Of a stretch of DNA of 64,000 nucleotides, positions 1 through 10,318 are shown piece after piece. The DNA lies in contig JAVGVS010000110.1 in the NCBI GenBank assembly GCA_032718565.1, positions 1,239,501-1,303,500 on the forward strand, written 5' to 3'. Source of the DNA: Distichodus sexfasciatus. Lineage: Eukaryota; Chordata; Actinopteri; Characiformes; Distichodontidae. Within the stretch, counting starts at the first letter, position 1; every line of letters begins with the position of its first letter. The notes beneath the pieces are model-generated. The model worked only from the letters and a program-made list of their open reading frames with translations, made no database searches and was not told the DNA's origin. Both the position numbers and the translations under genes were made by a program.

Positions 1-256
1 GAGGAAGTTTATCTGACTGGTGTGAAAATCTTGAAGAAAGGATGCAAGAAAACAATGGCGAACCACAGCTGACAGGAAATGAGACAGCACTGGGGGGATT
101 ATGCTCCCCCTTCAACCAATTGTATCCGAAGCTGCAAGGAAGGAGTGTGGTCTTTTTTCTTTATCTCATCCAGCAGTGTGAATAATGCCATAAACAGTCT
201 TGTCAAAGGAGAATGCAAGCGCTTGTGTGAGCAAAAATCATGACAGTGCAGTAGAA

Positions 257-440
257 CAGTTGGTACGGTGGAACGGTTAGGGTGTACACCTCATGAATGG
301 AAGGTCACCAGTTTGAATCCCGGACCGGTAAAAGTAACACTGAGGTACTCATGAGCAAGGGATCGTCCTCAAGCACTGCTCACCGGGTGCTGCTCATGTC
401 AGCTGCCCACTGTGTTCACAATGACAATCACTCACTTTCA
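257..440 (+). repeat. tRNA-derived SINE copy
   Basis: This copy runs from a CAGTTGGT-type head through a B-box-like GTTTGAATCCC to a tail with CACTGAGGTACTCATGAG and GTTCACAATGACAATCACTC. The same succession recurs near 46.9, 51.5 and 54.8 kb and on the opposite strand near 53.5 and 57.2 kb. The head is tRNA-like and the family is dispersed in both orientations. Parts of the middle are missing compared with the 46.9 kb copy. Confidence 0.75.
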
Positions 441-1859
441 CTTGGTATTGGTGGAGCTCAAGGGTGGTAGATTTGGAGGTAGCATAGAGTCAAACTTGAA
501 CCTTGACGAGTATCCTACCACCTGGCCTCCACCGCACTCCCCTCAATATCTTCACTTGTAGATTTCTTATTGCCAGTGTACAAACACCAGAAAATGAGAT
601 TTAAGCATCAACATCAACTGATCTCTCCAATAATTATAGCGAGCATCTACAGAACGTAATCAGGATTAACATTTTGGCCAAATTAATACATGATCATCAC
701 CAGTAACCTGCTTAGCACAAGCCCAATTCTGAGAGTTGCAACCAAACAAACATGACTCTGTTTCATCACTGAATTGAGCTTTATTTAACGATCACTTGGT
801 GAAGCCAAACGCAGAGTATTTTAACCCGGTCTCTATTAATAAATCAGAGTCATAACACAGTCACAGTTCAAAACCAATAGAGACAATCCACGACACAAAC
901 AAATCCATTTCAGGTTGCAGAAACAGAACAATCCAGAAATGTGAGACGATGGTCGGTCATAGGAAGTCAGAACAAGAACGTGCTCGGTATGCAGACAAGA
1001 ACATGACAATACTTCGCAAGGAACCAACTAGAACTAAGCTCTATATATACCAACAGGCAAAGGCGTGGCAAGTTCAACTTCAGGTGACCCTGATTTAGTA
1101 ATTTAGGGTTGTCATGAAGATCTGGAGCTAGAGTTTGGATCGGGCAGTCCACTCTGGCCGGATTCAGGCTGAAACCTTCCAATTTAATGAATGCCAGCCA
1201 GCTTCAACCTCAGAAGCCATTGTTGGCTTACAGTATCCCAGTGAGATTTTGTATAATAGCTCTCCAGAGTACTCTGTTTACCGGCAACAGCCTTTAAAGT
1301 CCCAGAAGGAGTTCAATCTAAATTTGCACTTTAGCCAGCGTACAATCATGAACGACTTTCAGAAGCTTTTGCATTCCAAATTTAACACCAGAAATAAACA
1401 TTCCTGGACAAACAAACCTTTTTGTAAAGAAGTACAAAACAGTTTATCCTAAAAGAAGATTTATAGCCTTCCAAATATCTGTTTGGGGCGTGCACACACA
1501 CTCTGAGGGAGGTTTCGTTGTTTTTGTTAACCTCCTGACAATTTCCGTGGATAAGCCGTCATGCTACAGTTTGGCCCAGGGCGTTTTTCTAGGTCAGCCG
1601 GGCAAATACAGGGTGACGGGGTTGACGGCCAATCTCCTCATCCACTTACACACACCCACGCTGCAAATCCTGCAAGTGTGTCAGCAGACCAGAACACAGC
1701 CTGCTAATGTCTGGGTCTCAATGTAGCATTGTGCAAATGGGAATGTTAAAAATGATGGTAAAGACGGTTCAGATCCAGAGATGACAAAAACGAAACAATA
1801 GAGCTGAAGAAGGAAAAAACAAAAAGGAATGTCCACCAAAAGATGTAGGTTTCTCTTTT
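441..1859. other. Spacer downstream of tmsb4x
   Basis: I see no conserved protein, splice pattern or RNA gene here. The short open frames (for example 1135-1452) have no recognisable family features. The interval lies beyond the 3' end of tmsb4x. Confidence 0.5.
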
Positions 1860-1865
1860 TTTATT
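1860..1865 (-). terminator. tmsb4x: Candidate tmsb4x poly(A) signal
   Basis: AATAAA reads on the minus strand about 530 bases after the tmsb4x stop codon. It would give a 3' UTR of ordinary length for this gene. No cleavage evidence is available, and other A-rich stretches nearer the stop are possible alternatives. Confidence 0.45.
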
Positions 1866-2397
1866 TGCATATCAAAACAAAATATTGTGCATTCCAAGGT
1901 TGGTACTTGTACAAAAAATTAGAAATTAACAAAAGAAACAAACACTGCATGACTTGAAAGCATTTGACACAAGTCAACCCAGGTCAGGCCAGAGATTGTG
2001 AATGCGTAGCTCCCTGGAAGCTGTCACTCAAACCCTCCCTGGCCCCGCCCCCCTTCTCTCACCACCAGAGGTCTAAAGCTGAACCGAAACTCGGCTTCAC
2101 ACACACTGCTTCTTCCTCTTCCTCTGCAGCAAACAAACCCTGACCCAACTCCCCAAGCCGTCTCTTGCAGTGGTGCATTCTTTATAGTTTACCAAAAAAT
2201 AAAACAAAGAAGGTACGGGGCACGGATACACGCATGGGGCTGTACAGTTGTTTTGTTTCGTTCCAATCACAATGCAAACTTAAGATTTGTACTTAATTTT
2301 TTTGTTTGTTTTTCCCATTAGAAAGTTATACAGCTAAAAGGTGAAAAAGAAGGCAATGTGGAATGTACAGTGCATAGTGGAGTCTTGACGTCAGGCT

Positions 2398-2626
2398 TCA
2401 TGATGCGCTGGCTTGCTTCTCCTGTTCAATGGCTGAAAAGAGGAAGAACGTTGCATGAGTTAAACCAAAATCAATAAACGATTTATATTTATTGGTGTAT
2501 CTCAGCGATACCGAGGTAAATCTTACTTTCTTTTGACGGCAAAGGATTTTTCTCCTGGGTCTCCGTCTTCTTCAGCTTGGTCTTGTCAAAGCTGGTGACT
2601 TCCTCCAGATTTGGTTTGTCAGACAT
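2398..2626 (-). CDS. tmsb4x: Thymosin beta-4 (G-actin sequestering peptide)
   Basis: Two coding exons join as 2626..2527 and 2432..2398, giving 44 codons plus TGA, the normal beta-thymosin length. The protein starts MSDKP, carries the actin-binding LKKTET motif at residues 18-23, and continues NPLPSKETIEQEKQ. The donor is GAAA|GTAAG and the acceptor is CTTTTCAG|CC; the joined codon ACC restores Thr of KET. Beta-thymosins bind monomeric actin one to one in the cytoplasm and hold it back from polymerisation. A non-coding first exon lies upstream (ending at 3375), and a second acceptor at 2640/2639 places 13 bases of 5' UTR before the ATG. The next gene on the same strand is tlr8, the same neighbour as in human. 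Residues 6-12 and the ASAS end differ from mammalian TMSB4X, so the exact beta-thymosin paralogue rests partly on synteny. Confidence 0.95.
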
Positions 2627-2851
2627 GTTTGTGGTTGATCTAAAATGAAAGAGAAAATTGCGACTATCAGATTATTATTATTTTTTTTTACCTCACCCGA
2701 AAAGTCCCATATTCAAGAAGTTGGCCCAGACATCTTTTATAGTCCAGGTTATATAACATAACAGTTATTCTAAAGGCAGTGCCTTAACAATGTAGAGGAG
2801 CAACTTATTTGGACAAACACTTTTAAAAACGAGAAGTTCACACAATCACGA

Positions 2852-2876
2852 CTCATCATCATCATCATCATCATCA
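2852..2876. repeat. (ATC)n microsatellite in tmsb4x intron 1
   Basis: About eight copies of a trinucleotide lie in the first intron of tmsb4x. No other role is seen. Confidence 0.85.
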
Positions 2877-3374
2877 CAATCCGTCGCATTGTCGTTGCCC
2901 AACCACCGCCCTTTAAAACGTCATCCAGATTCACGGAATTCTTCAGATTCGAAACTCATTTCAAAGTTGGAACATTTGCAACTGAGGGAAATTTGTGCCT
3001 AAGCTAAAGATCAATGCACTCGATGAAGCAGTCAAGACTTGTGTGGAATTTCTCAGCCCCGCCTCTGAACAAAGAGACGGGCAGCAACATCCATCTATTG
3101 TCTGCGCCACAATTGTGCAATGTACAAAAAACACCCTTTTCAATCGTGCATTTGACAGAATTAAAACGTGCAACCTTTTTAACAACTGAATCTAGTCTAC
3201 ACAGAAACCCATCTTTTAGTAGAACCACTAAGAAACCCTAACCATTGAACTGTTAGAACTGCAACGTGACGGGATCTACGTAAATCGACTGCAGGAGAAA
3301 ATCTGTCACAAAAAAAATAAGACGTGGCATACTCTAATAAAATTGAACACTTTTAAAACAGCATTTGCACGTAC

Positions 3375-3427
3375 CAGAGTTCCGATAAGAGACAGGTCAC
3401 TGCGTCCAGATGCTACAGCGCTGTGCA
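3375..3427 (-). other. tmsb4x: tmsb4x non-coding exon 1 (5' UTR)
   Basis: The 3' boundary is a donor, ACTCTG|GTACGT, at 3375/3374. The 5' boundary is estimated from a TATA box about 25-30 bases upstream, so it is approximate. The exon contains no ATG that could extend the thymosin frame. It would splice across about 735 bases to the acceptor at 2640. Confidence 0.65.
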
Positions 3428-3448
3428 GACGAAGCGGACAGCTTCACC

Positions 3449-3488
3449 ATTTATACTCCTCCTTATGCAAATGAGATGCGTGACGTCA
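3449..3488 (-). promoter_or_regulatory. tmsb4x: tmsb4x core promoter: TATA, octamer, CRE
   Basis: Reading towards the gene there is a full palindromic CRE, TGACGTCA (3481-3488), then an octamer ATTTGCAT (3472..3465), then TATAAAT (3455..3449). Spacing to the exon 1 donor fits a focused transcription start near 3425. CREB/ATF and POU factors are the known binders of the first two motifs; their use here is inference. Confidence 0.7.
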
Positions 3489-3849
3489 CACGTCTGCCTT
3501 GGAAATATTTGACTTGCAGCACCTAACTCGAATGCAGAAATCTTTGCCAGGTATATGAAATACGAGTAGGCGAACTGAGAAGTGTGTTTTACGGAACAAT
3601 TTGTGCGTAAAAGCGGTTTAAACGTCACCAGGGCGCCGTCGAGCCAACACCCTGAGCAGAGCGGAGTCGTGAAGCTGTGCGGCAGCGGCACCTTGCGGCC
3701 AATGGTGGTATTGCAGAAGCACACGGCTGGTGATTTTTACACTCGAGTTTTTCTCACAGTGGAACAGAAAGCTAGTTGGATCAGTTCCTCTTATCCGTGA
3801 GGGAACCGGGTTTGTGATTTGTAGTCACGAACTAAATGTAGTAAGTTCC

Positions 3850-4063
3850 ACCCCCACCCCCCCCAAAAAATGGGGTCTTACGTTGAGTCGGTTGGGCCTC
3901 ATTTACTTTGTTGTTAGAAACCCACTTATGCAGTGGTAACAAAGATTCCAACCAAAGTTTACTTATTTAAGATTTTTTATTATTAATTATGCGTAATCGT
4001 GGTAAAATATTTCTAATTTAAGTCGAAATAAAGACTTACTTATCTCAAAATAAAGATAAACTT
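3850..4063. other. Spacer with no identified feature
   Basis: This sequence lies upstream of tmsb4x and is unremarkable apart from a C-rich then A-rich run at about 3850-3870. Confidence 0.4.
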
Positions 4064-4335
4064 CCTCGAACTAATGACTTAGCATCTCAAAATAATGACT
4101 TGGTATCTCAAACTAACGTTAGGTCTCAGAATAATGACTTAATATCTCAAAATGACCACTTAATATCTCAAAATAATGACTCAATATCTCAAAATAATGA
4201 CTTAATATTGCTAAATTTCGACTTAGTTATCTAAAAATAACAAATGTCTAACAAAAGCACTTAATATCGTGGAATTTCGACTTAGTTATCTCACAATAAT
4301 GAGTAGTATCTGAAAAGAATGATTTAATATCTCAA
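4064..4335. repeat. Degenerate minisatellite, unit about 22 bp
   Basis: Units of the type AATGACTTAATATCTCAAAAT repeat about twelve times with many substitutions. The array lies between tmsb4x and tlr8. Confidence 0.8.
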
Positions 4336-4339
4336 AAGT

Positions 4340-4457
4340 ATCGTCCCCAAGCATTGCTCCCCCATGCTCCTCTTGCTGCCCACTGCTGGTTCCCACCGAT
4401 GGTTCAAATACAGAACTTACATTTCATTGTGGTGTGTTCACAATGACCAATCACTCA
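4340..4457 (+). repeat. SINE tail fragment
   Basis: The tail matches the 46.9 kb SINE copy: CCCCAAGC(A)TTGCTCC, CTGCCCACTGCT, GGTTCAAATACAG and GTGTTCACAATGACCAATCACTC. The tRNA-like head is absent. Confidence 0.7.
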
Positions 4458-5203
4458 ATTTGACAATTTTGTACTATTTAAATCTTTCGTAAAAACAATT
4501 TAAAGGAAAAGACGTTCTATTCCGTTTCCAATTTCTCCGGTTGTCTTTCTTTTCACACTAGTTACGCTTGAGCTTTCACTTTTCTGGATTATGAGTAACC
4601 TAATGCTGACCATTACCGAAAATCCCCCAAAATTGCTTCATCCTCAACAAAATAGAATGTTCTTTTTTTCTATGGCTACATAATAGACTGATTTCTTGAA
4701 CATGGATTGAACCAATTCTTGGAATAAATTGCAACACCAACGCAGATTCACCGTTGAAACTCAAAGCTAGTTTAAGCACAGGCTTAATCGTTGTTTGGGA
4801 AACTGGCCTTAAATTTCCTATCACATTACTACCCTGCAAGGCAGCCTCAGTTTCCTTGTTTGTTCCAAAACAATAGTATGTTATCTGTTCAAAGCAAGCT
4901 AAGAGGATCAAAATGCAACAGCAAAAGGTGAAGTGAACCGGGAACAATGCACCAGTTAAAGGACCTGCAACATAGAATTAAAGCACTACTTTATAAGGGG
5001 TTGAGTGTTTATACTGTATATGCACGAAAATGCAGACTAGTTTTATTAGTTTATTTGTTATTAGTACATAAGTATTACTAGCATATTACTATTGCATGTA
5101 TATCAGTTTTAATACTTTATGCTGACAAAGATATATAAAGATATAAAATATGATACAAGTTTAAATAAAAGACAGGTGACGATTTTGCTGCAAGATTATG
5201 AAT

Positions 5204-5209
5204 TTTATT
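5204..5209 (-). terminator. tlr8: Candidate tlr8 poly(A) signal
   Basis: AATAAA lies on the minus strand about 225 bases after the tlr8 stop codon. No other evidence for 3' end use is visible. Confidence 0.4.
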
Positions 5210-5432
5210 ATCAAATCATGTCAGGTGACAAAAATATAGTGAAAACCTCAATCAAAAGAAAAGTAAAACTGGAAGCTTGTATTCACCTCCCAATCAAATC
5301 ACACTTTCAGTAGCACATTGCTTTATGGAGTCCCTTTTCAGGTGAGAGAGCTGAATGAAGCTCAGTGAAAAAGTGGCTGTAGTTAACGCATGACTAGTGT
5401 AGATAACTCGATTATAAGTTGCTCAGGACCAC

Positions 5433-8400
5433 TCACACTTCCCCTCGCTTGTTTCTGCTTGTGAAGTATCTAGAGTAGATCTTGCTGTACATAGCCCTGT
5501 TCTCCACCCGGATGGCGTTGCGGAGACACTGCCAGAACCAGGGCTCGGCGGCAGGGCTCACAGGCCACTCCAGTACGCTGCGGCTGCAGAGGCGTTGGCG
5601 CAGACGTAGGAAATGCGAGTGCTTCATCACGGGCTCGAGCAACAACAGCACGATCACATCCTCGTTCTCGTCCAGCAGACGCTGGTGTGCCAGGTACACG
5701 GCCATTTTGAAGGCGCCGCTGTTGATGTAGTTGCGGGTGAGGACAAACACGGTCTTGCGGCTCTGCTGGATGCTCTGGGTCATGCTGTCCAGGATAGGGC
5801 AGCCCGGCATCCAGTCCCGCTCCTCTAGACACACCGGCAAATAGCGCTCGCCTTGGTCCTCCAGCTCCACCCGGAGCTGATTCAAGACCCAGTCAGACAC
5901 AGATGGGTCCTTGGTGTCATAGGTGATGAAGGCGTCGTAGACGCTCTTTTCCGAACTTAGGTACTGGTAGCCTTTAAATTTGGCTTTAAGGTAGTAGATC
6001 AAGTAGGACATGTCCCAGTAGAATATATGCATTACCGTAGTCATAAGAGTGAAGCAGCAAATGAACAATGTGGAACAGAAGTAGGCCGGAAAAGCGACCT
6101 GTTCGTCGTTGCATTCCTTGTTGTCGAAGAAAATCACCCCTTTCCCTTTGATTGACTCAGGCACATGACACGTAACCGACGTGGCCAGTTTGGGGATCTT
6201 CACGTCACTTGTGTCAATCCAAAGAATGAAGTCAAGTATATCACACGTGCAGCGGAAGGGGTTCCCATGAAGCCACAAACTGCTCAGGTGGTTGTCTTGA
6301 CTAGATGGGAAGGTGGACTGATTAATAACAGCAATTCTGTTGTAACTGAGATCCAGCTGCTTCAGATTGACTGCGCCAGTGAGAAAGTTACACTGCAGTT
6401 CTGAGATGTGGTTATGGCTTATGTCGAGATAATGCAGAGACGGCATGCTCTCATTTACACTTTTAGAGATGTGTGACAATCTGTTGTGACTAAGAACAAG
6501 CTCTTCAAGTTGTGTAAATCTACCCATCTCCGACCAGGTGAAATTCGACAGAGAATTGCCCATGAGTCTGAACGTTTTAAGCGTGGCCGGCAAGTATTTG
6601 TAAACCTCATTTGGAATGTTGCCAATGTTATTATAGGAAATGTCAAGGTGTGTCAGATTGGTTAAATTGAAAAAAAGATGGTTGTAGGTTTTATCTTTTG
6701 TTCTCCACATCTTTCCGAGATTGTTGTACTGGAACTGAAGTTCTTTGAGAGAGTCGCTGTACATCTTTTTGGTGGTTAAAGTGAAGATGCTATTGGAACT
6801 CAAATTCAGAACTCTCAATTTAGGTAGGTTTTTTAAAAAGTCCATATTGTGGGTCACTCCAAGCACAGTAAAATAATGTGGGTTAAAGCTAAGATCTAGT
6901 ACCTCCAGCTCTGCTAACTCCTTAAAGGCATTATCATAGGCCAAATCAATCTTGTTATAAGATAAATCCAAATATTTTAGATGTGGGAGTGATGTAAATT
7001 CCACCCCATTCGGGGCTGAGGCAAAACCGTTTCTAGACAGATTGAGACATGATATATTCTCATATCCTTCAAAGGTCTCGGAGGAAATAAAGAAAAGGTT
7101 ATTTCTACTCAGATCCAGCACACGACCGGCAGCATAGCACTCAGGTTTTACCAACTTGTGACTGACTTGTAAACTGATGTCTGTTTTAGAATTGTAAGCA
7201 GAAAGAGCGGGTACGTTGAACGACGGGCTTGCGTTACTACCCAACTTCCTATCCACAGACCTGCCTATGGGATACAGTCGGTTTTCTGAAAGATAGAGCA
7301 GTTTTAAATTCTGAAAATGGCCAAAAATACTTAAATTGGCACATACAAGAAAATTGATCCCCACGTCCAACACCGATAGGTTTTGTAAGCCGTACAGAGG
7401 TGTCAAAGAATTGTTGCGGATTTCTTTGAAAACCAATCCTTGAAGGTGCAGCGTTTCCAGAGAGGTCAAGTTTGCAAAAGTGGGTGCTAATATTACAGTT
7501 TTGGGGTAGTATTTCATGTTAAAATTAAAGGAGAGATCGAGTTTTGTGAGATGCGGCAGATTACTTAAAAAGTCTCCGGTTGTGATGGCGTTCATTAAAA
7601 AATTAAAAGAAAGATAAAGTTCCTTAAGCTTTACAAAGTTCCGGAACCAGGATTTCTTGATCCAGCGAATAGAATTCCCAGCAAGGTGGAGTAATTTGAG
7701 GTTGCTGAGGTGGTCGAATGCTTTCTCGTGAATCTCAATAGATCCGTTTGGACAAGGGGTGCAAGGATATGGGGCATTCTGGCATCGGGGGCAGTTCCCC
7801 TGGATTTTGAGAACAGTCAGATTTGACAGTCCTTTGAAGTCGTCACTTCTGATACATCTTATGTGGTTTGAAGCAAGTTCAAGCGTTTTTAAGGAGCCGG
7901 GCAAACCTGTGGGAACCCTGGACAAGTTATTGAAGGACAAAGTCAGATGTTCCAGCTTGGTAAGGTTGGAGAAAGTGCCAGGTTTGATGGAAAAAAGTTG
8001 AAAACAGGAATTCCAGTAGTAGCAGTTTTTGGACAGGTACAGCTGCTTCAGAGACTTGATGTGGGAGAAGCTTGTAGCATTTAGTGAGATTATTTTGTTT
8101 TCCACCAGTCTCAGTTCTGTCAAGGTTTTTGGAAGCTGCTTAGGTACGCTACTCAGACCGGCTCCGTTGAGCAGCAGCGTTTTTAAGTTGGTCAGGTTGG
8201 CGAAAGCTCCTGGACTGACGTTCACCTTGTTGTTCTTGTTCATCCAGTTGAGGTTGAGAAAGGTCAGGAGATGCAAGTCTTTCAGCGCCTTGTTTGTTAA
8301 ATTCTTGATTTTGTTCTCAGACAGATCAAGGGTGGTGGTGTTCTGGAAAATTCCCTCAGGCACTTGCGTAAGTCCCCGACCGCTGCAGTAAAAAGTGACG

Positions 8401-8777
8401 GTCTGTTTGGTGACATTCTCATGGACATCGCAGGGCTGCTTTCTCAAGAATCTCTCGTCCAGTTTGCTTTGAGTTTTGCTGAGCAAAAATGTGACCATCA
8501 CCCAGTATGCTAGTTGTAGCCAGTGTGTGATAACAGCCTGGAATTGCATGCAATAAAATTAATTATTATTTAAATACATGTATAAATAGCACAGCATATT
8601 GATATATGCAAGTAAAAAGATTTTGAAATTTACTCTTTAAAAGATATCAAAAATCAAGACCCAAAATCGGAGAGATTACAGCTTCCCCATAGCGTAACAA
8701 GCATTTTCACTCAAGCTAAATGATTAGCACCATAAGCCACAAACCCATTTTTACTTAAAATAACAATTTCTTACCAT
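5433..8777 (-). CDS. tlr8: Toll-like receptor 8
   Basis: Endosomal receptor for single-stranded RNA and its breakdown products; signals through MyD88. The preferred model is ATG at 8777..8775, immediately followed by donor GTAAG, joined to 8537..5433 after TTCCAG, giving 1,035 residues. The unspliced alternative starts at 8549 (1,038 residues), but that ATG lies inside the acceptor tract. Features, counted from the 8549 start: hydrophobic signal peptide in the first 25 residues; N-terminal Cys cap (PCDV); leucine-rich repeats; the TLR7/8/9-type Cys cluster CPRCQNAPYPCTPC near residue 260; an undefined Z-loop segment near 440-480; C-terminal Cys cap (FRCTCDILDF); transmembrane helix near 820-842; TIR domain from about 869 with YDAFITYD, the BB-loop ERDWMPGCP and FW box 3. 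The order tmsb4x-tlr8-tlr7 on one strand assigns it as TLR8, and sequence agrees. The frame is intact. Confidence 0.95.
8538..8774 (-). other. tlr8: tlr8 intron 1 (inferred)
   Basis: The intron is 237 bases, bounded by ATG|GTAAG and TTCCAG|GCT. An ATG-only coding contribution from the upstream exon is the arrangement known for mammalian TLR7/TLR8 genes. It places Ala-Val-Ile directly after Met and leaves a normal signal peptide. Confidence 0.7.
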
Positions 8778-9432
8778 GTTAGAGATATTCCATATATAGT
8801 GTCTTTGAGAGCTACAGAACACAGCCAGACCCATGCAAGGATTATAACTCCACAAAAACAGGAAGTTAAGCAATTACTGTTAAGGACTATTTCTCCTCTG
8901 GTGTGTTTATCTGGGTACTGAGGTTTTTGCCACCTGGCAGTCCGCATACTTATAGAAGACGTTTCATTCCTACACAACGTCTCATCATTTGTCAAATCAA
9001 TATGTTCAGATATGTCTCATTGGTTATTCTCTATTGGGGAGTAGACCACAAGGGAAAAATGTTATTTTTTTTCATTTTTGCACATGTCGGAGCATGCAGG
9101 AGGAACTACTGGTAACTCACTTCTCCTTTTTTAAAAAAATTTATTTACAAGGTTATTGTTTGCCACAAAAAAGGTTTAAGCTGATAAGAATCAAATCACT
9201 TAATTGTAATTATTCATAAAGAGGTCTGAATGTTTTGAAAAATAAATCAAATGGAATTTTAATTTTAAAAAGTAATATCAGTAGTGAAACTGGATTGCAT
9301 GGCATGCAACACCTGCATTGCAGCCGCAAAACCACCAGGGGGGGCGCAGACGGCCGGTTGAAAATCCCTGTTGTAGACTGAAATCCTATTTAGATATTGT
9401 TGCTTCATATAGAAAAATCTGACAAGTTAAGA

Positions 9433-10040
9433 CTAGACATGGCACAATACCACCTTTTAAATGTTCAATGCAGATACCGATATTGTAAATAACAATATGC
9501 AAATAAAAATATACAAATTTTTCTTTTTTAAACAGAAAATAATGTCTGAATACATGACTGAGATTATTGTTATGCTTAAGGAAATACTTGACTTAAATAC
9601 TGTTTGCCAACTAAAACAACAGAGTAATTACACACCCATATGTATGTGCTAAATTATTTATTATTAAAATTACTCTCAAAAATTGTTTAAACACAGTTCT
9701 GTAATTTGGTGACGGTCCCTAATCCTGCGGCGCTAAAACTATCAGGAACACAGAGGTTGGGAGCAAGAGCTGGCGTTGTTAAGGAAATTTATTTGATTTG
9801 CTTTTGGGGTTGTAGTGTGTCGTGTTGCTTGTTCTGCTAATTTGGCATATCAATATGTAGGAATTGGCGCGAATGTCCAACAATAAACCAGCTTTACTGC
9901 GATAACACTTCCCATTGCAACTATGCTTTTGGGAAACGCACCCCAGATCGGTTCCATCGATCGTCCCAATGTCACTGATACCAGCTGAGTCGTTATCGGA
10001 CCGATATCCCATCCACGTATCGGATCGGTGCCATCTCTAG
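9433..10040. mobile_element. Non-autonomous hAT-like element
   Basis: The ends are CTAGACATGGCAC and its near-perfect inverse GTGCCATCTCTAG. The interior carries GATACCGATATTG and GGACCGATATCC motifs that recur at about 33.97-34.54 and 39.71-40.02 kb. A fragment of the GCATAGT inverted-repeat family (see 56.25 kb) lies inside at about 9917-9946. No transposase frame remains. The flanking duplication is not clean. Confidence 0.65.
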
Positions 10041-10148
10041 TTAAAAGACAAACTGAAAACCACATTAAATCACCTTGAACTACATTAATTTTCAGTTTTG
10101 TAGCAGGCCCTTAATCAGAACAATAGCACCGTTTAGAGTAAATCAATT

Positions 10149-10154
10149 TTTATT
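10149..10154 (-). terminator. tlr7: Candidate tlr7 poly(A) signal
   Basis: AATAAA lies on the minus strand about 165 bases after the tlr7 stop codon. Confidence 0.4.
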
Positions 10155-10318
10155 ATACAGATCAACATAAACCAATTAATGTACGTTTCACAATTACAAT
10201 TTGTGTCCAACACAGTGCAAAAGTTAAATTGCAAATAGCACACAAGTTTGATTAAAAACCTTACTCTCCTGGATATTTGGGGATTTTTTACCCCACTTTC
10301 CAACATTAATTTCAATTG

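Noticed and set aside
1135..1452. 105-codon plus-strand frame near the window start
   Set aside because: There is no recognisable domain, no splice context and no homology I can name. It is likely chance.
8547..8549. ATG at 8549 as the tlr8 start
   Set aside because: It lies inside the acceptor tract of an intron whose splicing gives a cleaner start at 8777. It is kept only as the alternative.
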